Positions 6,771 through 15,643 of a stretch of DNA of 64,000 nt are shown piece after piece. Position 1 is the first letter of the stretch. Every line of letters begins with the position of its first letter. The translations under genes were made by a program, and so were the position numbers. The stretch spans positions 1 to 64,000 of the forward strand of contig JAKFYH010000042.1 of NCBI GenBank assembly GCA_021730945.1, given 5' to 3'. This DNA is from Acidobacteriota bacterium. Its GTDB lineage: Bacteria > Acidobacteriota > Vicinamibacteria > Vicinamibacterales > UBA2999. The notes beneath the pieces are model-generated. The model ran no database searches, had not been told where the DNA came from, and was given only the letters and a program-made list of their open reading frames with translations.

Positions 6771-8188
6771 GCCGCACCTCCCCCGCCGAACACGCGCACG
6801 CAGCGGTCGAACTCCTCCTCGAACGCACGCGGGTCGGCAACCTTCAGGTCGTGGACGATGCAGAAGTAGAGGAGCTGGCGGGCGCGCGCCTGACGAGCGG
6901 GTTCGAGTGCCGCGAGCACCGTCCGGAACGCCACCAGTTCCGGATGGGTCGTGTTGCTCTCCTGGTTGCGTTCCTGCCAGTGCATGTCACCATCGACGGT
7001 GAGCAGTTGCTGGGCGAGGCGGCCGAGGTCGTTGACACCCTCGGCTCCCACGCGCAGTTGTCCCGCAACCGCGGCGGGATATGCCGCCAGCGCGAAGGCG
7101 GCGGCGCGTTCCTTCGGTTCCTGCGCCAGCAACTGCTCCACCGCCAGCGTGCCGGTGTCGGCATTCGGGCACGTGGTGACCAGCAGTTGCGCCTTGCGAT
7201 CGAGGCGGCGTTCCAGGTGGAAGTAGTGCAGCCACTGCTCCGGTCCCTTCGCCATCACCGCGTTCCAGGCCAGGCGATGGGCCGCGGCCACCTTGTCGGC
7301 CTCGGGCGCAGTGCCAGAGGCGCGGTGCGGCAGGCTGGCATCAAGAACCTTGCGGAACAGCGCATCGCCCGAGCGCCCGGCCACCTCGTCTGGATTCACG
7401 CCTTCGACGATGAGCGCGGCCAGCAAGGTGCGTGTGATCAGCCGCGTCCGTCGGGGCGAGATGCGGATGCCGCCTTCAAGCAACGCCGTCGTCACGGCGC
7501 AGACGTAGTCCACGACGCGGGCCGGGCAGCGGTCGAGATGATCCAGGAAGCCCTGGCGCCACGTGGCGAGTGCCGCCTTGAGCCGGCCGTGGTCATTGGC
7601 GATGGCGCCTTCGCCGGCGGGGGCCGCCACCAGCCGACGATCTTCGTCGCTGAGCGCATCCCAGTCGCCAACGTCCAGGATCACCGCAAAGCGATCAGCA
7701 AGCGCCGCGTCGAGCGGTTCGGCGCCCAGGTAGTCCTGGTCCGGCGACTGGTCCGCCGAGCACGGATTCATCGCCGCCCAGCGGTGGCGCAGCGCGTCGA
7801 GCGGCAAGCCCTGGACCTTGCGTTCGTGCACCAGTGAGAAGAGGCGGTTCTGATGCTCGGGCTTGCAGCGGTTGATCTCGTCGATCAGCACCGACTCGGC
7901 GCCCCACACCGTGGCCGGCGTCTTCAGGAACCGCACCGAGGTCTTCTCCTCGTCTGGATAGGGGAACCCGACGAGGTCGTCGAAGGCGATCAGGCTGGCG
8001 TTGTAGTGGCGGTGTTCCAGCCCCAGCGCTTCGGAGAGCGAATTGAGCAGGAAGGTTTTCCCGGTGCCCGACGGGCCGATCAAGAGCAGCGGGTCTTCGG
8101 TGACGAGCGCGCTCAGGACCAGTGTTTCAATCGAGTCGAATCCGTACACGCCCAATCCCGACAGGTGGGCGTTTCTGCGACGAGCCAT
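6767..8188 (-). CDS. MoxR-family AAA+ ATPase
   Basis: 473 residues. Walker A GPSGTGKT at about residues 38-45 and Walker B VLIDEINR at about 99-106, followed by a sensor-like AMNPCS segment and an arginine-containing ALADRF motif, all standard for MoxR/RavA-type AAA+ proteins. These ATPases remodel partner proteins together with vWA proteins; the partner is most likely the vWA metallopeptidase two genes downstream. First gene of the operon, with an AAGGAGG ribosome-binding site before its ATG. Confidence 0.85.
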   Translation of the reverse strand: MARRRNAHLSGLGVYGFDSIETLVLSALVTEDPLLLIGPSGTGKTFLLNSLSEALGLEHRHYNASLIAFDDLVGFPYPDEEKTSVRFLKTPATVWGAESVLIDEINRCKPEHQNRLFSLVHERKVQGLPLDALRHRWAAMNPCSADQSPDQDYLGAEPLDAALADRFAVILDVGDWDALSDEDRRLVAAPAGEGAIANDHGRLKAALATWRQGFLDHLDRCPARVVDYVCAVTTALLEGGIRISPRRTRLITRTLLAALIVEGVNPDEVAGRSGDALFRKVLDASLPHRASGTAPEADKVAAAHRLAWNAVMAKGPEQWLHYFHLERRLDRKAQLLVTTCPNADTGTLAVEQLLAQEPKERAAAFALAAYPAAVAGQLRVGAEGVNDLGRLAQQLLTVDGDMHWQERNQESNTTHPELVAFRTVLAALEPARQARARQLLYFCIVHDLKVADPRAFEEEFDRCVRVFGGGGAA

Positions 8189-8412
8189 TGCGGCCTCCTT
8201 TTAGCGGCTTCGCCACGATGGCCGGGGGCCGCAAGCTGGAATCAAATCCCCCCGTAAAACACAAAACCCGCTTCGGCATGCGCGCCAAAACGGGTCCATA
8301 CGTCGGTCCGCTTTAGCTGAACTTCTAACGCGCCCGCAAGCTGATGGTGCTCAAATCGGCGCGAGTCACGGTGAGCAGTTCACGGTGACTGGGGTTGATG
8401 GTATCACGGCTT

Positions 8413-8505
8413 GGTGCTGGGGTGCTGAGGTGCTGGGGTGCTGTGGTGCTGAGGTGCTGAAGTGCTGGGGTGCTGAAGTGCTGAAGTGCTGAGGTGCTTG
8501 AGTGC
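8413..8505. repeat. Minisatellite with 8-bp units (GCTGRRGT)
   Basis: About eleven degenerate head-to-tail copies of an octamer such as GCTGGGGT, GCTGAGGT and GCTGAAGT. Similar GGTGC-rich tracts recur at 10170-10247 and 19039-19143, always between genes. Confidence 0.75.
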
Positions 8506-8668
8506 AGGAGTCGCGACGTCGAGCGCCGATTCATGTTGCAAAAACTTCGACTAGTCGGATGACCTGAGCAGCTGAACACGCGAGGATTCGATGATTCCCA
8601 CGAGGCATGCCGTTCGCAACTCGATGAGCATGCCCGAGATCTCCTCGGCGGCGACCTGCCGGTCCCAC

Positions 8669-8790
8669 AGAGACGCTTGGTCCGAGGTTGGCGTTGAAGA
8701 CGGCGTCGTCCGCCGCATCAACTTCCTGCCGGTTCTTGAAGGCGCGCTGTTCGGGCCGCTGAAGGATCTGAGCGTCTTCAGCTCGGACGG
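8669..8790 (+). pseudogene. Possible DUF2442 remnant
   Basis: The plus-strand frame reads VEDGVVRRINFLPVLEG and then ALFGPLKDLSVF, resembling the core of small DUF2442 proteins (…L.G.vF.pLrd..lF…). The family continues with a WPNGAD segment that is missing; instead a palindrome follows. No matching start is visible. DUF2442 proteins often accompany DUF4160 toxin-like partners, none of which is present. Weak but suggestive. Confidence 0.35.
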
Positions 8791-8805
8791 GAGGGCTCAG
8801 CCCTC
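8791..8805. repeat. Short GGAG palindrome (GAGGGCTCAGCCCTC)
   Basis: A 15-bp perfect inverted repeat with GGAG at its left edge, of the same plan as the REP-like elements elsewhere in the window. It lies where the DUF2442-like similarity stops. Confidence 0.5.
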
Positions 8806-8820
8806 GACCAGGGTCAAGGG

Positions 8821-9141
8821 CTACGCCTTGGCCGCCTTCTTCCTCTTTCTTGCGGCCGGCTTGGCCTTTGCCGCGGGCTTGGCCTTCCCCTTGCCCGCCG
8901 CCTTCGCCCTGGCCGCATCAATCCGCGCCGCGCGACTGGCGGCATCGACGTGCTGTAACAGCTTCGCCGCGCCGTCACGCAGCCGCGCCACTTCCGTGCG
9001 CACCTTGTCGCTTTCGAGCCAACTGTCGGCCTTCGCCTGAACGGTGCCCAGGATCCACCCCAGGCCTTCGGCCAGCGCCATGACGGTGGCCTCGGCGTCG
9101 CGCTTCGATCGGGTCTTTCCGGTGCTCTTTGGTGCTGCCAT
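8821..9141 (-). CDS. Small protein with histone H1-like Lys/Ala-rich tail
   Basis: 106 residues. Residues about 18-70 form a predicted helical segment (ATVMALAEGLGWILGTVQ…), and the last 35 residues are almost only Ala, Lys, Arg and Gly, with repeated KAKPAAK-type motifs ending ARKRKKAAKA. Such tails bind nucleic acid non-specifically in bacterial H1-like and AlgP-like proteins. The globular part is not recognised. It is divergent from the gene at 9218, with about 76 bp between the two starts. Confidence 0.6.
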   Translation of the reverse strand: MAAPKSTGKTRSKRDAEATVMALAEGLGWILGTVQAKADSWLESDKVRTEVARLRDGAAKLLQHVDAASRAARIDAARAKAAGKGKAKPAAKAKPAARKRKKAAKA

Positions 9142-9205
9142 TAGCTCTCTCCGACGGGAAAACGGTGGGCCAAATCAATATCGATGCCAAGCCTCGCGAA
9201 AGGAC

Positions 9206-9211
9206 TACAAT
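9206..9211 (+). promoter_or_regulatory. -10 box TACAAT, 6 nt before the start
   Basis: TACAAT is followed by AGAGGG and then the ATG at 9218. With a normal -10 to +1 distance, transcription would begin at or within a base or two of the start codon. Confidence 0.5.
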
Positions 9212-9217
9212 AGAGGG

Positions 9218-10123
9218 ATGCTGCTGACCCCGAAAGACATTGGAACGCTCGTTGAACACACGGTTTGGCAGCGAGGCAAGGTGCTCGATGTTACCCCGCC
9301 CTACGCCATCATCCACTTTACGTCGCTGCTCGATACACCACAAGGCCCGGAACGCAAGCTGCGCGAAGACGCGGCGCAGATCTCCAAGTCGAAGGTCCAG
9401 AGCGACCCCGAACTGGATCTGATCGGCACCGGCAACGGCAAGCCGAAGAAGTCGAAAGCCAAGGCCAAGGCCAAAGGCCTGGTGCATCACCTGGACGAGG
9501 CAATTGCCTGGTTCGAAAAGACCTACCCCAAGAAGTTCGAAGACGAGAAGTTCGTGGACGCCGACCTGCGCAACAAGCGCGCGGCCCACGACGTGTTCGT
9601 CGCCAACTTCGGCGGCAGCCGCGGCCAGAAGCTGATCGACCAGGGCAAGCACGCCGAAATCGCCGACGTGCTCGACGCCCTGTTCAAGGCCACCAACATC
9701 CCGTCGACGTTCGAAGTGAAGGCCGTGCACAAGGGCCTGAAGAAGGGCGAAGACGCCGGCACGCACGTGCTCGAAACGGTGCTGGCGTTCATTGCCAAGC
9801 CCGACCAGGCCAAGTTCGCGGCGCTGTTCGAAGCCGTGGCGCAGTTGCCCAGTGACGGCGGCAAGGTGCTGACCTGGCCGAACATCACGCTGCTGCCGTT
9901 TCTGGCCGACCCCAAGAAGTTCATGGCGCTTAAGCCCACCAACACGGAGCTGATGGCCGCCCGCATGAACTTCGACCTGCGCTACACCGCCACGCCCAAC
10001 TGGCCGACCTTCGACGCCATGCAGCGCATGAGCCAGTTCCTGCTGCAGCGGCTGCAGACGATTGGCGCCAAGGACATGTTCGACGTCCAGGCGTTCATGT
10101 GGGTCACCCGCGACCTCACTTAG
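9218..10123 (+). CDS. Unknown protein with DUF3553-like N-terminus
   Basis: 301 residues. The first 45 residues (EHTVWQRGKVLDVTPPYAII) resemble the small beta-barrel DUF3553 module found at the end of some helicases, where a surface is built around G-K-V/I. A Lys/Ala linker (KKSKAKAKAKG) follows, then a helical region of about 200 residues that I do not recognise. The ATG at 9218 is chosen over upstream in-frame starts because the DUF3553-like segment begins there and a TACAAT box sits just before it. No signal peptide. Possibly nucleic-acid associated. Confidence 0.6.
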   Translation: MLLTPKDIGTLVEHTVWQRGKVLDVTPPYAIIHFTSLLDTPQGPERKLREDAAQISKSKVQSDPELDLIGTGNGKPKKSKAKAKAKGLVHHLDEAIAWFEKTYPKKFEDEKFVDADLRNKRAAHDVFVANFGGSRGQKLIDQGKHAEIADVLDALFKATNIPSTFEVKAVHKGLKKGEDAGTHVLETVLAFIAKPDQAKFAALFEAVAQLPSDGGKVLTWPNITLLPFLADPKKFMALKPTNTELMAARMNFDLRYTATPNWPTFDAMQRMSQFLLQRLQTIGAKDMFDVQAFMWVTRDLT

Positions 10124-10169
10124 GCCGGTTGGCACTCTCCTCACCCGCCGCACAAGGTGCTTAGGGTGC

Positions 10170-10247
10170 GTACGGGTGCCTAGGGGTGCCTAAGGGTTGG
10201 TGCCTAGGGTGCCAAGGGGAGGGTGCCGGTGCGACGGCACCCCCCCT
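10170..10247. repeat. GGTGCC-rich tract ending in a hairpin
   Basis: Repeated GGTGCC(T)AGG words, then an inverted repeat: AGGGGAGGGTGCC pairing with GGCACCCCCCCT (10215-10246), followed by TTT. The hairpin could terminate transcription of the upstream gene, but the T-run is short. Confidence 0.45.
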
Positions 10248-10322
10248 TTGGCACATTAGGCGCGGTACGCACATTAAGCACCTTGCAAACACGGCCAGGT
10301 GCATAATGCCGCGTGAGGCCCT

Positions 10323-11564
10323 ATGACTCTCGGCAGACGTGAATTTCTCGCGAGCGCGGCAGCGCTCGCCGCCACCCTTCCCACATCGTTGCGGGTCTCC
10401 GCGGCACAACCCAATCGGAGTGGCATTTTTCCCGCCTCGGTGCGCGCGGCGTTTCCTTCGGTGGCGCGCGAGACCTACCTGAACTCTGCGGCCATGCACC
10501 CGGTCGGCACGTTTGCCGCCGATGCGGTGAAGCAACTGCTGGACTTCCGCCTGCTCGGCCCCGGCGAAGGGCGCAGCGACTTCAGCGCCGCCCGGCAAGA
10601 GGAGCTGAAGAAGAAGTTCGGCGCGCTCATTAACGCCACTCCCAACGAGATTGCCTACACGGCCAACACCACCGACAGCGAGAACATCGTGGTGATGGGA
10701 CTCGACCTCCCTAAACGCAAAGGGAATGTGGTGATCGACGAGCTCCACTTCACCTCGTCGCTCTACATGTACAAGGAGCTCGAAAAACAAGGCGTCGAGC
10801 TGCGCATCGTCAAACACAAGAACTGGACGATCGATCCGGAAGACATGGCCAAGGCGATCGACAAGAACACGCGCCTGGTGTCGATGGCGCTGGTGTCGAA
10901 CGTCAACGGGTTCATGCACGATGCGAAAGCGGTGAGCGCGATTGCGCACGCGCGCGGGGCGCTGGTGTTTGCCGACATCATCCAGGCGGTGGGCGCGACG
11001 CCGGTCGACGTCAAGGCGCTCGGCATCGACTTCGCCTCGGCCGGCACCTACAAGTGGCTGATGGGCGAACGCGGGCTCGGCTTCCTCTACGTCCGCGCCG
11101 ATCTGCAGGGCACGGCGCTGCCGACCACCCGCTACGGACATCGGCAGGTGACCAACTTCAACCGCGCGCAGTTGTCGTGGGAGCCGCTGCCCGGCGCGGC
11201 GCGCTACGAAACCGGCGGCATCCCGGTGATGCTGGCCGCGATGGTCAACGCCGGCATCGACTACGTGAACTCGCTCGGCATGCCCAACATCCGCGCCCAC
11301 GCGAAGCAGTTGACCGATCGCCTGCAGAAAGAACTGCCGCCGCTCGGCTACAAACCGCTGACACCACTCGACACCAACACGCCGATTGTCGCGTTCGAGT
11401 TGAAAGACGCCGCCGCGACGACGAAGTTGCTGCAGGGCGGCAAGGTGGTGGGCACGGTGATCGCCAACGAGAACCGCCTGCGGCTGGCGGTATCGGTGTT
11501 CAACACGCACGAGGACATCGATCGGACGGTGGCGGTGCTCGGTGGGAAGGCGTCGTCGATGTAG
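10323..11564 (+). CDS. Exported class V aminotransferase-fold PLP enzyme
   Basis: 413 residues. The N-terminus GRREFLASAAALAATLP has a Tat signal (R-R-x-F-L), so the folded enzyme with cofactor is probably exported. The rest has the class V aminotransferase layout of cysteine-desulfurase and isopenicillin-N-epimerase-like proteins: VFADIIQAVGATPVDV with the PLP-binding Asp, and the lysine in SAGTYKWLMGERG that forms the Schiff base. Substrate is not predictable. Family calls such as cysteine desulfurase should be treated with caution because an exported enzyme would not feed Fe-S assembly. A CATAAT box lies at 10302. Confidence 0.75.
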   Translation: MTLGRREFLASAAALAATLPTSLRVSAAQPNRSGIFPASVRAAFPSVARETYLNSAAMHPVGTFAADAVKQLLDFRLLGPGEGRSDFSAARQEELKKKFGALINATPNEIAYTANTTDSENIVVMGLDLPKRKGNVVIDELHFTSSLYMYKELEKQGVELRIVKHKNWTIDPEDMAKAIDKNTRLVSMALVSNVNGFMHDAKAVSAIAHARGALVFADIIQAVGATPVDVKALGIDFASAGTYKWLMGERGLGFLYVRADLQGTALPTTRYGHRQVTNFNRAQLSWEPLPGAARYETGGIPVMLAAMVNAGIDYVNSLGMPNIRAHAKQLTDRLQKELPPLGYKPLTPLDTNTPIVAFELKDAAATTKLLQGGKVVGTVIANENRLRLAVSVFNTHEDIDRTVAVLGGKASSM

Positions 11565-11571
11565 GACGGGG

Positions 11572-11684
11572 CTCGCTTCGCTCGTGGGGCTCGCGCTTCG
11601 CGCCTCGTAGGGGTCGGCCGTCGGCCTCCTGAGGCCCCACGAAGCCCCACGAGAGCGAAGCGCGAGCCCCACGAGCAAAGCGAG
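11572..11684. repeat. Long inverted repeat, 30-bp arms with one mismatch
   Basis: The arm at 11572-11601 pairs with 11655-11684 with a single mismatch; the arms are made of alternating CTCGC and GCTTCGC words. The 53-bp spacer has further GC-rich inverted words (GGCCGTCGGCC, CCTGAGG). It begins 8 bp after the aminotransferase stop and ends 35 bp before the subtilase start, so it may insulate the two genes transcriptionally. No open frame supported. Confidence 0.75.
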
Positions 11685-11718
11685 ATTCACAACGCCACGC
11701 CGAGGTAAGCTCAGCCCC

Positions 11719-14700
11719 ATGCGCGGACGTGTCCTGCTCCTCGGCGCTCTCCTCTCGCTGGTCTGGCTCGGCGCGACCCCGAGTGGCCAGCAACCGGCCT
11801 CCTCCAGCCCGCAGCAGCAGGTCGAGGGCGAGCTGCTCGTCACGTTCCGGCCGCAGGCCGACAGTGCGCGGCGCGATGCGGCACTGGCCGCGGTCGGCGG
11901 GCGCCGCATCAAGCGTTTCGAGACCATCGGCATGGACCACGTGCGGCTGCCGCGCGGACGCCGGGCAGACGAGGCGATCAATGCGCTCCGCGCCAACGGC
12001 GACGTGATCGCGGCGCAGCCCAACTTCATTCGCCGCATCGACTCGGCGCCGCCGCCGAACGATCCCGCCTGGCTCAACGACGGCCCGGCCGGCTACAACT
12101 TCTGGGGCATGAAGAAGATCCAGGCCGACCTGGTCTGGTTCGCGCCTCACAACATCACCGGCGACAGCACGCTGGTGGTGGCCGACATTGACACCGGCGT
12201 GGACTACACGCATCCCGACCTCGCCGCCAACATGTGGGTGAACCCCGGCGAGATTGCCGGCAACGGCATCGACGACGATGCGAATGGCTACGCGGACGAT
12301 GTGCATGGCATCAACGTGCTGACGCACAGTGGTAACCCGATGGACGACCACGGGCACGGCACGCACACGTCCGGCACGTTCGGCGCGGTGGGCAACAACG
12401 GCATTGGCGTGGTGGGTGTGAACTGGAACGTCAAGATCCTGGCGTGCAAGTTCCTCGACGCCACCGGCAGTGGCAGCGACGCCGGCGCCATCGAGTGCTT
12501 CAACTACATCACCGCGATGAAGAACCGCGGTGTCAACATCCGCGTGAGCAACAACAGTTGGGGCAGCGAACGCGACACGTCGGCGCCGTTTCCGCAACTG
12601 TTGAAGGACGCGATCGATGCCGCGGGCAATGCCGGCATCCTGAACGTGTTCGCGGCCGGCAACGGCGGGCCCGACGGCATTGGCGACAACACCGACCTCT
12701 ATCCTCACGATCCCTCCAGCTTCACCTCGCCGAGCATCGTCTCGGTGGCGGCCTCGCGCAGCAACGACGGGCGCGCCGGCTTCAGCAACTACGGCGCCAC
12801 CTCGGTGGACCTGGCGGCGCCGGGCGTGACGATCATCAGCACGTGGATCGACGTGACCGGCTGCATCGACTGCTATGCCTGGTCGGACGGCACCAGCATG
12901 GCCGCGCCGCACGTGGCCGGAGCGGCGGCGCTGCTGCTGGCAAAGTCGCCGGCGCTGACGGTGTCGGGCCTTAAGTCTCTCCTGATCAGCAGCGTGACGA
13001 CGGTCGGGGCCTGGTCAGGACGGGTGGCCAGCGGCGGGCGGCTGAACGTCTACAACGCGGCCAACACGATCGCCGCCAACACGCCGCCGAGCGTCAGCAT
13101 CACCAGTCCCGCCTCGGGAGCGACGTTCACGGCGCCGGCGTCGGTCACGATCTCGGCGAACGCCTCGGATGCCGGCGGCTCGGTGACAAGCGTCGCGTTC
13201 TTCGCCGGCACAACACTGCTCGGCACCGACACCACCAGCCCGTTCAGCATCACCTCGGCGGGGATTCCGGCCGGCAGCTACGCGCTCACCGCGAAGGCCA
13301 CCGACAACCTGGGCGCCACCACGACCTCGGCGCCGGTCGCCATCACCGTGGGCACGCCGATCACGCCGTCGATCACTTTGTCGGCGGCGAGCCTGACGTT
13401 TGCGAAGCAACTGGCAGGCACCACGAGCGCGGCGTCTCAGACCGTGAGCGTCACCAACAACGGTCCCGGCCCGCTGGTGTTTGTCACCTTCAACGGCGCC
13501 GCTCCGGCCAGCAGCTTCACCGTTGCCGGTGACTTCCCGGTGCAGACCGACTGCCCGCTCACGCCGTCGGGGCTCGCTGCCGGTGCGTCGTGCACGTTCA
13601 CCGTCTGGTTCTCACCCACCGCTGCCGGTGTGCGTAGCGGCAGCCTGGTGATTGGCAGTAACGCTGCCGGCTCACCCCACTCGGTCGGGTTGAGCGGCAC
13701 GGCGTTCGTGGTCGACGAAGCGACGGTGGCGCAGTCGATCGGCATGGGCGGCACACGCTTGCAACAGTTGCAGCAGGCCAACGGCGGATGGTTCTTCGCG
13801 GTCAGCCAGACCAACTGCGGACTGGGCGAAGGCGTGTCGTGTCCGAACCTGATCGGCGTGACCGCGCTCGGACTGCTGAGCGCCTACGATCGCAACCCGG
13901 CGCAAACGTCCTTGCTCACCAGCGCTGTTGCGGCCGGACAGCGCCTGCTGGCGGTCAAGGCGACGGTGCCCACACCGTTGCCGTTCAGCCAGGACCTCGA
14001 GTTCCTGATCGCGTTGAGCGATGCGACAAGCGATCCGCAGTACGCGGCCGCAGCCGCTGACTGGTTTGGCGTGGTGAAGGCCGCGTTTCCCGACGCCGCC
14101 AGCCGCGTTGATCACGCCCTTGCGACGCGCGGCACCCTCGCCGGCTGGGACATGGCGTCGCTGATCCGATCGGCCAAGGCCGGCGGTGACGGCGACTACG
14201 CCGTGGCTGCGGCTGCGCGCATCTTCGAGCGGGAGGCCGATTGGGCCGCCACCAATCCCACGAACGAACTGCTTGGCAAGGGGTCGCTGCTGTGGGCGGT
14301 GCATGACCTGGGCGGCTTCACCACCAAGCTGGACGAATACCGATCGTTTCTGCTCGGCTCGCAGGACAGTGCGGGCACGTGGGGCGGCGGCAACCTGCAG
14401 GTGACCTCCTACGCAGTGATGGGCCTCGCGGCTATGGGCGGATCTGGAACGGATACCGCCATTCGCGCGGCCGTGGCCAGCTTCATCGCCAACCAACTGC
14501 CGACCAACGGCTGGCCGTTCACCGCGGGCGCCGCCAACGAATACAGCACGGTCGACGCCGAGATTCTGCGCGCCGTGGCCACGCTGTACAGCACGCCGAT
14601 GGGATCGAGCGTGGCGGTCAATCCCGCGCAGTTGTCGAAGGTCACCTTCAGCAAGGTGTCGAAGCCGGGCACGACCACGATGGTGGCGAGCGCTGCAGTG

Positions 14701-14982
14701 CGGGCGAAGGCGCCGGCCGGATACCGGCTCCTCAGCGGGCTGTCGTACGACGTCACCACGTCGGCCGAGGTGCGCGGACAGATCGCGGTGTGCGTGGCCA
14801 TTCCGTGGGCGGCCACCAGCGACCCGAACGCCGACATCCGGCTGCTGCACCTCGAGGGCAAGCGGCTGGTCGATCGAACCATTCGCCGCGGGCCACTGGC
14901 CGCCGGGTCAGATCAAGTGTGCGCGCGCGTGAAGTCGCTCGACGGCTTCGCGGTGGCGGTGCGGAAGAATGGTCGTCGCTGA
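11719..14982 (+). CDS. Secreted subtilisin-like S8 peptidase with Ig, ASH and toroid domains
   Basis: 1087 residues. Signal peptide (residues 1-24), fervidolysin-like propeptide (about 34-110), then an S8 domain with the catalytic triad visible: Asp158 in ADIDTGVD, His213 in HGHGTHTSG and Ser393 in DGTSMAAPHVAG. Next come an Ig-like domain (about 450-545; SITSPASGATFTAPASV), a HYDIN/ASH-type beta-sandwich (about 550-650; SLTFAKQLAGTTS, SGSLVIGSNAAG), and a C-terminal helical region (about 670-970) with WSG/QDSAGTWGGG and GWPFTAG repeats like the alpha/alpha toroid of terpene-cyclase or prenyltransferase folds. Probably a large exported protease; the toroid could bind protein or glycan rather than act on terpenes. 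Confidence 0.85.
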   Translation: MRGRVLLLGALLSLVWLGATPSGQQPASSSPQQQVEGELLVTFRPQADSARRDAALAAVGGRRIKRFETIGMDHVRLPRGRRADEAINALRANGDVIAAQPNFIRRIDSAPPPNDPAWLNDGPAGYNFWGMKKIQADLVWFAPHNITGDSTLVVADIDTGVDYTHPDLAANMWVNPGEIAGNGIDDDANGYADDVHGINVLTHSGNPMDDHGHGTHTSGTFGAVGNNGIGVVGVNWNVKILACKFLDATGSGSDAGAIECFNYITAMKNRGVNIRVSNNSWGSERDTSAPFPQLLKDAIDAAGNAGILNVFAAGNGGPDGIGDNTDLYPHDPSSFTSPSIVSVAASRSNDGRAGFSNYGATSVDLAAPGVTIISTWIDVTGCIDCYAWSDGTSMAAPHVAGAAALLLAKSPALTVSGLKSLLISSVTTVGAWSGRVASGGRLNVYNAANTIAANTPPSVSITSPASGATFTAPASVTISANASDAGGSVTSVAFFAGTTLLGTDTTSPFSITSAGIPAGSYALTAKATDNLGATTTSAPVAITVGTPITPSITLSAASLTFAKQLAGTTSAASQTVSVTNNGPGPLVFVTFNGAAPASSFTVAGDFPVQTDCPLTPSGLAAGASCTFTVWFSPTAAGVRSGSLVIGSNAAGSPHSVGLSGTAFVVDEATVAQSIGMGGTRLQQLQQANGGWFFAVSQTNCGLGEGVSCPNLIGVTALGLLSAYDRNPAQTSLLTSAVAAGQRLLAVKATVPTPLPFSQDLEFLIALSDATSDPQYAAAAADWFGVVKAAFPDAASRVDHALATRGTLAGWDMASLIRSAKAGGDGDYAVAAAARIFEREADWAATNPTNELLGKGSLLWAVHDLGGFTTKLDEYRSFLLGSQDSAGTWGGGNLQVTSYAVMGLAAMGGSGTDTAIRAAVASFIANQLPTNGWPFTAGAANEYSTVDAEILRAVATLYSTPMGSSVAVNPAQLSKVTFSKVSKPGTTTMVASAAVRAKAPAGYRLLSGLSYDVTTSAEVRGQIAVCVAIPWAATSDPNADIRLLHLEGKRLVDRTIRRGPLAAGSDQVCARVKSLDGFAVAVRKNGRR

Positions 14983-14998
14983 CGACTTGGCGGCGCTC

Positions 14999-15643
14999 TT
15001 ACGGCAGCTTGATCGACATCGGGATGGGCCACTTCACGCGGCCCTCGCGATCCGCAATCCTGACCACCAATTCGGCCTCGGTGTCGTTTGCCGCGAAGAG
15101 CGGTTTGCCATCAGGATGGCGGAGCGGGAACACGACCCAGAAGCGGTCGTAGTCGTAGTTGCGCCGCAGCACGCCTGCAAGCGCCTTCACGTCCCTCAGC
15201 CGCGGCCGATTCTCGCCGCGCACGGCGGGCGCCTCAACGCCCTTTGGCGTGGCCGGCTGCAGAAACGCTGACCAGCCGTCTGGGATTACGCCCGACCCTT
15301 CACGCGGATCGATTTCGACCATCACGACCGACCCCTCCACGGCCTCGGCCTCGGCGACGAGCGCCCTGGCCTCGTCGGCGGACAGCCGCTGCGCCAGCTG
15401 CAGTGTGCGCGCGGTGGCGCGGATGACATCGGCCGTCAGCCAGGTGGCGGCGAGCTTGTAGTTGTACGAGCGCTCGGTCTTGAGGAGCCGCGTGTCGAAG
15501 ATGCCGCCGACGCGGCCCTGCACGTAGGCGGCCTTGCCGACGGCCTGCGCGCGAGCGGCATCCCACCCGAGCCACGCCTCGCCTGCCGTCTGGGCGAGCC
15601 CGAGCACTCCCGCCAGCGTCGCGGCGGCCGCGAGAGACTTCAT
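14999..15643 (-). CDS. Exported protein of unknown function
   Basis: 214 residues with an N-terminal signal-like segment (KSLAAAATLAGVLGLAQT). The mature part has alpha-helical and mixed regions, including a repeated acidic stretch (ADEARALVAEAEAVEG) and a C-terminal FWVVFPLRHPDGKPLF segment. I do not recognise the family. The ATG at 15643 overlaps the upstream stop (ATGA), making it the second gene of a two-gene unit with the triple-repeat protein, which suggests a shared role outside the cytoplasm. Confidence 0.6.
   Translation of the reverse strand: MKSLAAAATLAGVLGLAQTAGEAWLGWDAARAQAVGKAAYVQGRVGGIFDTRLLKTERSYNYKLAATWLTADVIRATARTLQLAQRLSADEARALVAEAEAVEGSVVMVEIDPREGSGVIPDGWSAFLQPATPKGVEAPAVRGENRPRLRDVKALAGVLRRNYDYDRFWVVFPLRHPDGKPLFAANDTEAELVVRIADREGRVKWPIPMSIKLP

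Larger units (their letters stand above)
8189..8820. other. Intergenic region with repeats and a gene remnant
   Basis: 632 bases between the MoxR start and the basic-tailed protein. It holds an 8-bp minisatellite (8413-8505), a possible DUF2442 remnant (8669-8790) and a small GGAG-palindrome (8791-8805). An 84-codon minus-strand frame over the minisatellite is low-complexity and not called. Nothing else was recognised. Confidence 0.6.

Noticed and set aside
8325-8579. 84-codon minus-strand frame over the minisatellite
   Set aside because: Its sequence (repeated STPALQHLST) is only the translation of the 8-bp tandem repeat; no start signal or homology is visible.
10161-12077. Long minus-strand open frame opposite the PLP enzyme and the start of the subtilase
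   Set aside because: It is the GC-rich shadow of two well-supported plus-strand genes, crosses the inverted repeat, and shows no domain.
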